This document shows, piece by piece, positions 48,201-60,584 of a DNA stretch of 64,000 nt; position 1 is the first letter of the stretch, and every line of letters begins with the position of its first letter. The notes beneath the pieces are model-generated. The model saw nothing but the letters and a program-made list of their open reading frames with translations. It was not told the DNA's origin and did not search any database. Origin of the DNA: Hirudinaria manillensis (lineage: Eukaryota > Annelida > Clitellata > Hirudinida > Hirudinidae); NCBI GenBank assembly GCA_034509925.1, contig CM067529.1, positions 2,576,001 to 2,640,000 on the forward strand, read 5' to 3'. Both the position numbers and the translations under genes were made by a program.

Positions 48201-50468
48201 TTAAGACAAGATTTTTTTTTATTTATTTAACATGATAAATAATCAAAAGAACTTTAAAATCTTCTTCAATTGACGGGCAATCGGTTCCGCCGATTGAAAT
48301 TTCAATTTCATGCGACTTCTTTTCACTAAAAAGTTCGAATTTAATTCATATTTGGATTCTCTTTGAGGTCAATGGGTGCTTCGTAATTGGAAAATAAAAT
48401 TAGCAACAAATTAAATTAGTTATTATTAACATTAAAAATATTAAAAATTAAATATTTAATTAAATATTTAATAAACCCTTGAATTAAATATATTAATCCA
48501 ATTCCACGCGGGGAAATGAACAGTCCTTGAGACCGGTGGGAACAAAAGAACTTAAAAACAAAGACTCCATTAATCACTGAATTTCTATAAAAAAAAGAAA
48601 CTTCAAAATAATTTTAAGATTTCAATCAATTCAAATTCAAAGCCATTGAGGCTTCATTCGATTGCATTGTCGTCGTCATCATCACCTGGAGTGGAGTCTA
48701 TTGAAGTCGTCTGCGTCCTCGTTCCTCTGGAATTTTCTCCTCCTAATCCTGGTCATTGTTCAACCAGCGGCATTTATTTAAAAATCCCACCCCAGACATA
48801 TTTTAGTTTTATTGTTCATAAAACTATTTACCTTTTTATTTTAACTATTACTATTTAAAAACAATTTTAAATAATACTTGTAAAAATAGTCCATAAATCA
48901 CTGTGTACTAATAGTAGCCTTTTCAAAAACCAAGGCTTAGACAAAGCCTTTTTCAAAAAATCCCTAAAATATAAAAAAAAACGCAATTCATTGTCTTTTA
49001 AGCCTTTTGTGCTTTTAAACAAATTGCCTGATTTTTCCAGAAAGAAAGATGAATCTCTCTCGAGCCTTTTTCGATCGTTTAGGAAATTAATAAAATTCAA
49101 ACGTCACGAAACACTAATTTTAAAAACTTTAAAAACCATATAAATCAAAATTAAATTGAGTTTATTTATGTAAAAAAAAGCCCATAAAATTATGCCCTGA
49201 AACCATGCTCGAGATGTTTTTATGGTCCTTAGATCTGTCATTAAATTACATTTTAAATGCAATGTTTTCCCGACAATATTTGAACATTTTTTTTGCATTT
49301 TAAATTTTAAATTTTAAAAGTCGATAGTGTTTTTGAAATTCCATCTCTTTTGAATTTGTTCAAACTGATTTATGTCCTCGTTTTTTGCTGTCTTGAAAAC
49401 ACTTCTAATTTGATGAATGGCTTGCTTAAGAAAGCTGTTATAAACTGAATAGTTATTCATTTTCTAAGAAAATTACTTTAGCAAAATTAATTTCCTAACA
49501 ACATTATTTACATGTAAATTATATATTTTATAGTTATGTTTATTTATTAATTTACCGTTAATTTTAAGAAATGTTACCAAAACCATTGTATGCCTGTTTA
49601 TGTGGATTTTATTTTTTAAGTCAAAGATTTCTTCAAGTTATCACCTTTTTCTTGATTCAAAATTCATGTCTGAATTTCTTGCAGAAGTTTTCTCACCTAA
49701 AGAATCCTAACCATCTTCATCAACATCATCATTATGTGATCATCAACATCATCACCATCATCGTCGTCGTCATCGTCATCACCATTGACAGGTTTACACT
49801 GCAGTCGTGAACGTACTGGTGGTTTCGAACTCGGCCGTGAACTTTCTGTTGATGTTCTTCGCGGGCGGAAGGTTCAGGAAGATGTTGTTGTCTGCACTTC
49901 AGTGCAACAGGAGCAGGAAGCCCATTGCCAACGTTCGTCCTTCTTCTTCTTTCATTCTTTTGATTCTGATGACGACGACGACGATAACGAATTCATAGTC
50001 ATGACGGCGATAACCATGAGGACGCATTTTTATTGCTTTGTTGATGGTTTATTTATTTTGTAAAAAAAATTTTATGGTTCATTTAGAGTTTATCCTTCCA
50101 TAAAAACAACGGTAGATGATGAAATTAAAGTGAATTATTACAGAAAATTCGAATGAATTTCAATTCCAATCCAGCACTCGTGGGCTGGATCGACGCGAAA
50201 CATACGTACGATGTCATCGGCCCACGTGACCGGAAACAGCCAATCGCGCACGGTCACCACGAAAAACCAGAAGCGTCTTCTGACAGGAAGCTCCATTTCC
50301 TTCGAGGAAAATGAAGCCAATCAAAATCCGGGCAAAGATTTTATTTCCTCGTTCAGGGCCACCAAAGGACTCATGACCTTTCGGAAAAGTTCCGAGCAGA
50401 GGAGTGCCGCAGTTGAAGAGACGTTCAAAGACGATAGGACGCGCAAAACTGTTGCATCGCTTCAGTGA
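36201..50468 (+). CDS. Class A neuropeptide-type GPCR, FMRFamide-receptor-like
   Basis: There are four exons: 36201-36988, 45079-45343, 49792-49932, 50175-50468. Junctions AG|GTGAGG...CAG|GTAC, CAG|GTTTGG...CAG|GTTTAC and AAC|GTTCGT...CAG|CACTCG keep phase and give 495 residues. The ATG has a good context (GCCATGG). The N-terminus is acidic (about 1-78). TM1 is about 82-106 with GN at 98-99, TM2 120-146 with MSD, TM3 164-190 ending in ERF in place of DRY, TM4 211-230. The second loop has NTT and NVT glycosylation sites. TM5 is about 265-288, TM6 315-340. TM7 carries NSAVNF (364-369), the variant of NPxxY seen in FMRFamide-type receptors. The tail is Ser/Thr/Arg-rich. It would signal from the plasma membrane through a G protein; the ligand is inferred only from resemblance. 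The exon 4 choice is the least certain. Confidence 0.85.
40501..40650. repeat. (CATC)n then (CATT)n microsatellite
   Basis: About 32 uninterrupted CATC units (40501-40630) are followed by five CATT units. Open frames over it (Ser-Ile-His-Pro repeats) are artefacts of the repeat. Confidence 0.97.
43200..43340. repeat. Imperfect tandem duplication, about 83-bp unit
   Basis: Two adjacent blocks share TAATTTCTTTA, TTTTTA(G/A)TCCAC and ATGTGGGAGC, followed by T-runs and AAAC. Confidence 0.7.
43724..43838. repeat. 46-bp tandem repeat, 2.5 units
   Basis: Units start at 43724, 43770 and 43816 with ATACCACAACGTATCATAAC. Each full unit contains an internal inverted pair CGTATCATAA / TTATGATAC, so it can fold into a hairpin. 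Confidence 0.9.
44611..44692. repeat. 41-bp direct duplication
   Basis: TTCTTTGATCATTCATTTCA and the following 21 bases are repeated exactly once, head to tail. Confidence 0.9.
45344..49791 (+). other. Intron 2 of the GPCR (4.4 kb)
   Basis: AT-rich, with no recognised gene. Short ORFs on both strands look random. A CATCAT/CGTCGT tract (about 49710-49780) directly precedes the exon 3 acceptor. Confidence 0.7.
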
Positions 50469-50501
50469 TCGAAGTATTTTTAAGTCCAACACACATACAT
50501 G

Positions 50502-50526
50502 TGCGTGTGTGTGTGTGTGTGTGTGT
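50502..50526. repeat. (GT)n microsatellite
   Basis: This is a short GT run starting 34 bp after the GPCR stop codon, in the presumed 3' UTR. Confidence 0.9.
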
Positions 50527-50529
50527 ATT

Positions 50530-51391
50530 TACATGCCCGGTAATTTACGGTGATTTAAGGTGGTTAAAATGAAAGCGTTGATAATACGTCCGAGGTTCAC
50601 AACTTGCACGTGAAAACTGTTGTATATTTTGTTGAGTGTATATTTTCGTGGTGTTTCGTGATCATTTAGCGATTTTGTTTTTTTTTTTGTGGAAATATAT
50701 GATTCTTGATTTTCTTGGATTTAAACTTACCTTAGCTTTTGTGTCTTTTAAAAATTAATTCACGAATATTCATATGACATTTGAATATTTTAACCTGAAA
50801 TATTTTTATACAATTATGAAATATTTCGATACAATTTCGAAATGTTCACTCCATTCCTAACGTTGACCCGCCATTGCTACTATTTTCAATTTTAAAACTG
50901 GAAATTGTTTTGAAATTACCTGCAATAAAAATCCGAAATTGTTGGTGGACATTTTCTTTTAAAAAAGATATCGTGAACAACTCAACAATAAGAAACATTC
51001 CAGGCAGCAAGAAAGCTTCAATGGGAACAGGCAATTGATTTTAAATCTTTTAAAATACTTTTTAAATATCTTTTCTTGAGAATTTATTCTTTTCACTCAA
51101 CAGATGATTTTATGATTTTATGATTTGATTATAGTTTTAAATTTTACGAATATTTCTACGGAAAATATGGTAGAAATTATGTGTTAATATAATTTAATGT
51201 TATGTACGTAATAGGTAATAATTAGATTAATTTTTATATTAAATTTAATTTAGTTTTTTAATAGTGCAAATTGGAATAAAGTTGTAATGTTCGAGTAGAA
51301 TATAAATTAACAAATTTATTACAAACATTTGCCTACTCACTGAATTAAATTATATTAAAGGACCATATGGCTATGTAAATGTTCATTTACA

Positions 51392-51430
<39 letters not shown>

Positions 51431-51958
51431 GTGAAAATAATAATGATGATTAATAATAATTATATATTACAATATTATATATTATATAATAATAATAATA
51501 ATTATTATTATTATTATAATTATTATTATTATAATTATTATAGAGAATAACAAATACAAATGACCTCCTTTAATATCAAATATCACGTGTAAATCACGTG
51601 GAAATTACGGTTGCCATGGTAGAGGTCTGAAGAAACAAAACACGGCAATTGGTTCATGGTTTTGTGGTTGGCGTTATTTTTAGTTCTTCAGGTCATCATG
51701 TTGACAGCAGTGGGTTGCTGATTGCTACTCTCCTCAACTGAGACATCCTTTCATTATCATCATCACCATCGTCATCACCACCATCATCATCATCAGTGTC
51801 ATTATTTGCAGTTATTATTATTATTATTATCATTACCAATATTATCATTACCGTTGTCATTATTATTATTATTATTATCATTACCAATATTATCATTACC
51901 GTTGTCATTATTATTATTATTATTATTATCATCATCATCATTATTATCATTATTATTA

Positions 51959-52008
<50 letters not shown>

Positions 52009-54780
52009 AAACTCACATTCGCGCATTAAATCTTGAACAAATCTATCACCAACTCGATTAGAATCTCAATTGATGGTCACAAAGAACAAATAATTCACAA
52101 GTTTAATTTCTCCTGGCATCAATTCCAGTTTTTATTTTATATTTATTAATAATAATTTTATTTCTAAATCATATTTCAAGAGTGCACTTACGATTTTAAA
52201 TTGATCTTTTGGGCTATTTATTATATTTGTTATTTATAAATTATTAATTAAAAATTGAAAAAAAACATAATATATATATATATTAATATATATTTATAAT
52301 TATAAAAAAAAATATATTTACTTTCAAAGTTTACCGACGCGTTCATAAAAGACATGATATAAATTAAATGTTTTTTAAATTTTTAATGATATATTTCAAC
52401 TTCATCATCATCATCATCATCATCGTCATCGTCATCGTCGTCGTCGTCATCGTCGTTTTCGTCATCACCCATCATCATCGCTGTGTGGATGAATTTCTCA
52501 ATCCATTAGTAGTGCTTCCGGATTCTATATTCCTGAAATTATGGTATTGATTTCTTTTTTTTTTAATTTATTTTTTTATCGATTATTATATGATTATAAT
52601 TTATAATATAATTTTTTAAATTAAAATTATGATTTTTTAAATATTATTTTAATATATTATGTACTAGATAAAGTTATAAACCAAATAAAAATCGTAAAAG
52701 TGTTTAACTTGGAAATTAATAATCTTTTCAAATGGTTTTTTCAAATAAAACAAAAATTTAATTTCCGATTTAGAAGCAAAATTTATTGCATTTGATTCTA
52801 ATTAGCAGGAAAAATCTTTTTAAAAAAAAATAATCACATTTTTGTAGCAGGTGTTTTGGTGAGAAATTAAGTTATTCTTTGATATTAGCTTTCTTTTTAA
52901 ATTAATTCGGAATAATTGCTGAAAAATAATTACAAAATATGTTTAATTGTGATTTAACATTTATTGATAAAATTGTTTTTTTTTAAGTCCCATAAATCGG
53001 ATAAAAAGTCAAAGAATGACATGATATCATTTATTGAAAAGCTATTCAGGATCACAGTGAAAAGGGGACATTTTCGAGATTTTATGTTAAAAAATAAGAA
53101 TTTAAATTTAAATTTAACATTTAATATTAAAGAGTTAATATTAAAATTTAAATAATTAATATTAAAGATTTAATATTTAAATATTAGCAGCGAAATGTTT
53201 GATTTATATAAAAAATAAATATTAAAAAAATGGGGAAAGAAGTCGGAAGTGAAAACTGTTTACGAACGGAAGTGATTGATTGAACTCGCAATCTATATCT
53301 TCGATTTGATTTTCTTTTTTTAGGAAATTCTAAATATAATTTGATCTTGAAATTATGACACTCGGATAACTCTACAACAGCTGACGTTATATAATAGATA
53401 ATGGAAACATTCTCGGAGCTTTCTGACAGGGATCCTCAGAGAAGGTCCCTCATAAATAATATAATGAAAATTGTATAACAAAACGATCTGTAATTATATT
53501 TAAGCTTGGAAAATCATGTGCTGTTGTTTAATTCATGTAATCCTGCTTGTTATAATAATGTATGTTATGTTAATTTCATTAACTTATATTAATTGACACT
53601 TCTTGTGAGGCAATTTTACAACCGAACGGGTTGTTGTGGTCTACATTAAATAATTATTTTTCTGTTATTATTTTTAGTAAAATTATTAAAAAATAATTTA
53701 TTTCAAGATTGTATAAAACAAATTATTATGTATATTTTTGTATATTTGTATAATTTCTTATAAATATTAATAATTCTCCTGTTAATATAAATTTGTATTC
53801 TTACAATTTATTTTTACATTTTTTTGAGAAAAAGTTGTTATAAAAATCAAACCTTTTTCGCTGTCCGGTCCAGATATACTTCAGCATTTCCTTGTGTTTG
53901 CAAGGAAATTAAGTTATGATCGATTGGATGCCTCTCTTTTCTTACGGTGTTTGTAGTTTTAAATCTGACTAACAATTAGTTTTTTGTGATTAAGTAATTA
54001 GTTAATTAGTATTAATATCAGAGAGTTAAAAACTTTTAAATTTATTATTCGTTAATTATAAATCATAACATATAAGCAAGTTAAGTTTAAGGTTAATTTT
54101 AAGTTTAGGTTTTAAAACGTAATTTAATAAATTTAAAAATTACGAATTCAGAGTAAACGAAGTTGGCAAAAAACGTTGCAAGAAAAAACGTGTGAAGACA
54201 AAATTTGATATTGATTTGCCCATTCATTCTTTCATTCATTCATTCTTTTTTTCATTAGTTGTCCATTCATTGATAAGTTTAATAATATATTGAGTTAATT
54301 AATTAATTTAATAAATTTAACAACTTAAAAAAATTTTTAACTTAAACAAAAAAAATAAATAAATCTACGAAAAAAAAAACAGTTTAACAAACATCACCCA
54401 CTTTGTCGAACAAATCTCTAGGCGCAGTCTCAGATCGAGTGACAGGTTTTGTTTGGGCCTTTGGGAAAAAAAAAGGAATTTTTCTTGCGAGGAAGATTAC
54501 ACTGATCCAGTTTATTCCGTGGGTGGAGGAGGGTAGGGAGGTGAGGGAATTGGGGGCAGGAAATGGGGAGATCTTATTGAATTTATTTATTTATTTATTT
54601 ATTAATTTATATCTTATATTTATTAGAGCAACACATTCACAAAGTGTCAAATGATGACAACAACAACTGATAATATTTTATTAATATTATTGTTGTTGTT
54701 GTTGTAATGTTATTACCATTACTGTTATTATTAGTAATTAACAGTTATTAATTATTATGTCAGACGGGTAATTATAATAA
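50530..54780. other. Intergenic DNA with simple repeats
   Basis: No gene was recognised. (AAT)n lies at about 51392-51430. A TTA/TCA-rich block lies at 51800-52008, with a 54-bp unit containing ATTACCAATATTATCATTAC duplicated. A CAT/CGT tract lies at 52398-52470. Confidence 0.6.
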
Positions 54781-54782
54781 TA

Positions 54783-55151
54783 ACTAGTGGTACCCAGCCA
54801 CGCGTTGCTGTGGCTCAATCTGATTATTAATTTTATAAGAAAGAAATTTTCTAATATGTTTATTTTTACAATTTCGCAATGCTTGAGTTATTACGATAGT
54901 TTAAACTTTTTAATGTCTCGCTAAAGTTTATTTACATAGATCAGGCCGTGACGTAGTCGTGGCAAGATGGCAGGATTTTCGAAAAAAGCGAATTTTTACA
55001 TGCTGTAGTTGTGGCACATATACGAAACCTATATACAAACACTCCCCTGATCGAACACTATGTTGTGTCAAAATTTCAAAGCAATTGATTAGGTACTTTC
55101 AGAGAACATTTGTATGTTACAAACACACATTGCATTTTTATTTATATAGAT
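54783..55151 (+). mobile_element. Dispersed retroelement-like repeat fragment
   Basis: It starts ACTAGTGGTACCCAGCCACG and CGTTGCTGTGG, an opening resembling a widespread invertebrate interspersed repeat (ACTAG-GACCC-C-ACGCGTTG), and ends TTTTTATTTATATAGAT. An inner frame reads KISKQLIRYFQRTFVC and FYLYR, a pattern I associate with the same repeats. A shared TAATAATA on both sides could be the target duplication, though the flank is low-complexity. The exact class is not clear. Confidence 0.5.
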
Positions 55152-55305
55152 AATAATAAAACGAAGAAGAATAATAAGAAGTAGTAGTAGAAATAGTAGA
55201 GTAATAATAATAATAATAAGATTAACAATTTAGCGATAATAAATTTTGTTACAATAACAACGACGACAACTCTTCTGGTCTCCAAGCAACGTTGAGGAGG
55301 CGTCG

Positions 55306-55319
55306 GTTGTCATGGCGAC
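55306..55319. promoter_or_regulatory. X-box-like RFX site
   Basis: GTTGTCATGGCGAC (opposite strand GTCGCCATGACAAC) is close to the RFX consensus GTHNYC-AT-RRNAAC. A weaker relative, GTCTCCAAGCAAC, lies 28 bp to the left. The surrounding 120 bp are GC-richer than the neighbourhood. No adjacent gene was recognised. Confidence 0.35.
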
Positions 55320-55399
55320 GAAGTATTATCTTCCGCACGTCTTGTGGCGAGGGTTTCAAATGTACTCGGAGCACGTGATGCGTTTATGTTGCAGTAAAA

Positions 55400-57900
55400 G
55401 TTGTAGCTGTTGTTGTCATTATTATTATTTTTATTAGTATTATTATTATTTTTATTTTTATTATTAGAATTATACGTTTTTAGAACTTTATTCTTTCATT
55501 TTATTTCATTCCAAGCCCTGCAGAGCAATAGGGTCATCATAGTTTGTCTTGTTGTGTATTATCACATTTTGTATTATTATGTTTGCACTACATTCTACAG
55601 TATCGTGTTTGTATTAATTACATTGATAACAACAAAAAAATTGTAATGTTCGTTACAATATCACGGCCCCAGTTTAACATTATCACTTTGAGCAGGGTGT
55701 CACGTTGTGCCCTTTCAATGCTTTTCAGTTTCGCTCCGACATTTTATCTGATGGAGTTTGGAAAGGTCGACAGATGGCGGCCCTGATTAATGAGTGAACG
55801 AATGAATGGAAAAGCGAATGAATGGAAGAATTTGGTACTCAAAAGAATTTGATGAGCTTCGCAAACAAATGCCAAAAGGTCGACTTAGACCATCGTTTGC
55901 AGAATAACAAAATACTTTTAAAATGAACTCAAAGAATTGTTTCTTACGATTTAAAATAAAAATATAATTTTCCAATAATTTATTATTATTATCTAATATA
56001 TATTGTAATATACAAATCAATTACAATAATATTATAGTCATAGAATAATAGTCGTGAAACAAATGAAAATCGGCTCATTTAATTTTATGATCTTTAAAAA
56101 AAAGGCACAAACCAGAATGGCAAACAGAACGTTCTAAAGTCGGAAGTTCGGGGAATATTTACAGAAACTTCATAGAAAATTTAATTAGCAACGTTCGTGC
56201 TGCCAGAAGGTGTTTCTGAATTGGCTCTGAAATGTGAAGAAATAATCAGTTTGTTCATCTCCAATCCTTCGGAAAACATTACCGTTACATTAAAAATAGT
56301 CGAAGGATTTAAAAAAAATTACTGGAAATAAAAATGCAGTGTCCTCAAAAATCAATGTTAATAAATTAATAAATTAATAATAATAATAAATAATAAGTTA
56401 ATAAATTTTAAATATAAATTAATTTTAAAATAAAATGACGTTTGCCTTTTGAGTGAGAAGAAAAATTTCCAGAGGACATTTTCAGCAGGAAGTTGTCCAT
56501 TTATTAAGCGCACCGTTGAAAACATAAAAGGTTTAAATTTTCAGAAACACTTCTGACTTCAAAAAAACTTTAATCTGGGAAAAGGATTGAAAAAGCAGGA
56601 CAAAAAAAAATTTATTAAATGGTTTTCTGTCCGATTCTTTATCGAGATTTTTTTTCGTGAAATTGGGGATAAAAATAAAGTAATTTAAGCAACCAAAAAA
56701 CCCTGTTTTATTAGTTTTATTGGTTTCGTTTTTATTTTAAATAAACATTTTTAAGACCGCATAAAAATAATTGACTGAAAATTCGATGCCATTAATGAAA
56801 GAGATGTTATGTTATATTAATGCTAAATTAATATTGTTAAAATTAATGTCTAAAAAATCAAAAATTGAATTAATTGAAATTAAACTATTCTATTAAACGT
56901 AATAGTTAGAACAAATTCACGGATACTTTTTATAGCTTGCCATAAAAAAGTGGAATTAAATTGTCCACTTCATTTCCACAAAAGGCAAGCGCTTCGAATT
57001 GGAATTCAAAACGATCGCGACCAAAAAGAAAGCATTTCAGTTGTCCACAACTGCACAACGACGACACACTTGACGTGACAACATGACAGAATCCAACTAC
57101 GACAAGAATGATTGTCACTTCAAAACTGGAAATTATAGCGTGTCCATCTCAATGTTCCTCTCATAAATCGAATAGGATTGCCACCTGTGGACAGGATTCA
57201 ATCACAACTTGATTACATTCCAACAACAACAGCAACATCGTTGTTAGCATTCCACCAGCAACAACAACGTTTAGTAATATTTCTAGTTAAAGCCATTTCT
57301 GGAGAATATTTATTTTTAACCAACGTCTGGCGAAAGACAATGTTTTCCCTTGAAGTGAGTATGCGAACATTTGAAAAATATTTAATAAATTAAAGTAAAT
57401 TAACTTGTTTTTAACTAATTCTAATAATTTTGAGTTGATAAAATATAAATTATAATCCGTTAATTTATTTTCATATTTATGTATTTATTGAACTTAGTCT
57501 TAACTCAACAAAACAAGGGCAACGTTCAAGTAACGAACGAATGGTTAAGATTAATGGAATTATTACATTAACGTTGGTATAACTAAAGTAATATCTCAAT
57601 ATTATATCACTATTATTAATGTTATTATTGTATTATTACATTATTATATTATTGCTATTATTATTGTTAGTATTTCTATTATTAATCTATTGTCCACCAA
57701 TAGATGGCCCCATTTAAGCTGGAATTTCAAGATCACTTCCATTTCTGACAGGTCCTTGATGAAGACGACGACGACGATTATGATTTCGGTGATGATGACG
57801 GTAAGGACAATGATGATGATGATGATGATGATTAAACTTGTCGCCAATCTCCTATTATTAGTGCCCTCCAACAAGGCATGTGACAAATGTTTCTAAACGT
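55400..57900. other. Intergenic DNA, nothing recognised
   Basis: Short ORFs only. Small TTA, AAT and GAT/GAC tracts occur. Confidence 0.5.
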
Positions 57901-57908
57901 ATCCGCGC

Positions 57909-57955
57909 GACCTTTGAACTTCTGACCCGGACAATAGGTGACCCCGGCGTGACCC
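57909..57955. promoter_or_regulatory. Cluster of nuclear-receptor half-sites
   Basis: GACCTTTGAACT (a DR1-like pair on the minus strand, AGTTCA-A-AGGTC) is followed by three TGACCC half-sites at 57923, 57939 and 57950. This is dense for such AT-rich DNA and lies 2.6 kb beyond the 3' end of the NR2E gene. Confidence 0.35.
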
Positions 57956-58507
57956 TTAACCAAGCAGGGATGCTGTCCTTTGCTTTCGTTGGCAGTTGAC
58001 AGTTCCTGCTTTGTTATGGCTTGCTGATGTTTTGATTTGAGATTGCAGAGAGGAAGGTTAGCATAGCGGGTTAGCGCAGGATATTATTCTAATAGCTTCG
58101 TTAAAATCAGTCAGTTTTAGCGCGAAGGAAGAAAGTATTTTATAAATTAATACTTGATTAATTATTAAATAAATTTTGAAAAACGTTTTGGTTCAAATTA
58201 TTTTTTTCAAAATTATCTAAAAACATGTAATAATATGTTACTCATTAACAGAAACTGTTGGAAATACCATGGACTTTATTGAAAGGTCACATGACTGAAT
58301 TGGATTGAGCGAGTGAGTGAGTGAGTGAGCGAATGGGTGAATGAGTGATTATATTGATTGCAGATTGGGGAGCGCACGTCACTCTGAGGTAATTAGGGGT
58401 TCCATGAATATTAGAAAGGACATTTTGCAGGGAGGCTGCTATTACTCCCTGGTTTATTGGGCCTGTTTAAATCTGTTGCAGTTTTACAGAAGTGTAGTTC
58501 ACTATTT

Positions 58508-58682
<175 letters not shown>

Positions 58683-58699
58683 GACAAAAATTGTTAGGT

Positions 58700-60584
58700 T
58701 ATGTTTCTTCCTATTCCAGTAATTTAATTTTTTTTCATTGAGATTTGTTATATTTTATTTAAAATTCATCTTTAATACGCCCCCCAACTTTCTTTTAATC
58801 GATTTCACTTTTCGTCGGAGCTCCATTGAAAAAGGTTTTACTCCAATTCAATGGATTCAATGATCATCCTGACAGCAAAATAAAGATCGACAAATCAAAA
58901 GCAGACGATTAGATTGCCCACCTTCGTTACTGACGCATGATTTATCTTTTTGTCTCCTAGTTAGATTCCTAAATTGATATTTTGATTTAATTAAATTACA
59001 TAGTATTTTTTAAATTTATTAACCTGTTTTTTATAACTATTTTATTAAATTAGTTTGTTTGGTAAAGCGTTACATTTAGATATTTCTGATTGATGCTTAA
59101 GCAAATGTCAAAAATTAACAATGTAAACATCACGGGTTCACTTGCTGATAATCTTCTTTAATTTTAAAATTAAAAAATAATTTTCATTTATATTTATTTA
59201 TCAGATTTTTAACGTGCTCAATTTTATCCAAAAGGGACGTAAAGGCACTGATAAACATTCCCAGCGGACAATAGAAAGCAATCTGGCAGAAAGTCAACAC
59301 AATAAAAGCAATTAGGTTAATAAATAAAATTAAAATTAAAATGAATTTTGAGAAAATTTATGTAAAAAAATTGACATAAAAAAATTGATGAAAAACATAA
59401 TAATAATGATGACAATAATTAATTGCAACGCCGTCATTATAAACCCGTCATCGTCGTCGTCATCACCTGACGATCACGTGATTCACGGTAAACCCATAAA
59501 TTAAAATGCAAAATGCTGACATGTTAGTATCACGTTACGGTCGACACGCATGGATGAATTCTTTGAGAAATGACCAATCATTCATTTGGACCCCAATCTG
59601 GAAAGTTCGGACTGATAGTTCTCTGGCTTAGGATGATTTTCCAACAGCAATTAATTTATTATTCATTACTTAAATGATAAATCATTAAGAATAAGTTAGC
59701 CGTTATTTATAACCCGTCTCAAAACAAATCCTGTCGTCTGCAACATCTGCGCGCCTCGTGAATTAAAAATTTTTTTCCAATGGGTCTCCAATTTTTTTTT
59801 GTCCTACCTTAGTTTCTAACTAATTGAGACATTAAAAATTTTTAATTGATTTGTTATTTCAGTTTAAACAACGATTCGTGAAATTTCAGGGAGTGATAAT
59901 TCTTTTGTTTTTGTGGTAGGTTAGCTAGGTCAGCAATTAAGTTCATTAAAAGCATTCAAACTGAATTGTATGTTTATCATTATCAGCAATTCCACAAGTA
60001 ATTTTATTATTTAACTCGTGCATTTAATGAACAATCACATCCATCCAACTGAAGGCTAGCATTTGTCCGGAACTTTTATTAACTCTGTAATTGAAGACAA
60101 ACATTTGAAATACTAAACTCCTCAGAGACAAAGTCTCTGTTTTTGTTTGTCCATGTTTTAAAAATACAAACCTCTCTTTGGTAGATGGCTCTTGACTAGC
60201 AAAATAATCGACACAAATAAATTCTTCTCAAAATAAACTTTCCACATTGAAGAAAAACCGAATAGAAAAAAAAAATCGAATGATAAACGCGTGCAACATA
60301 TGCAAAGCAGGCACTCCCAGAAAGGCACAAGATTGAAGGCTTTCCGAAATTTTCCAACAAAATTTTCTCATCCTGAATGCCGGCTTAAGTGATTCCTAAG
60401 AAAAACAGTTGTACGAAGATGTTCGCTCAGAAAACCTAGACATCGATTTGTGTTTACAGCTGATAATGAAACCGTGATTGTGAAATGAAAATAATAACAT
60501 ATTAACATAAAAAATAAATGCGATGATGGATCGACGGACTTTATCGAATGTAGGAAGATGTGGCCGCTCATCGAACCGAAATCG
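58700..60584. other. Intergenic DNA downstream of the NR2E gene
   Basis: No gene was recognised. The 3' UTR of the minus-strand receptor must lie at the right end of this stretch; the nearest convincing AATAAA on that strand was not pinned down. Confidence 0.5.

Noticed and set aside
49798..49803. Acceptor CTGCAG at 49803 for GPCR exon 3
   Set aside because: It would put an immediate stop in frame; the acceptor GACAG at 49791 keeps phase and adds VYTAVVN.
51696..52029. Long Ile/Asn/Leu/Ser frames on both strands
   Set aside because: Pure products of TTA/TCA simple repeats.
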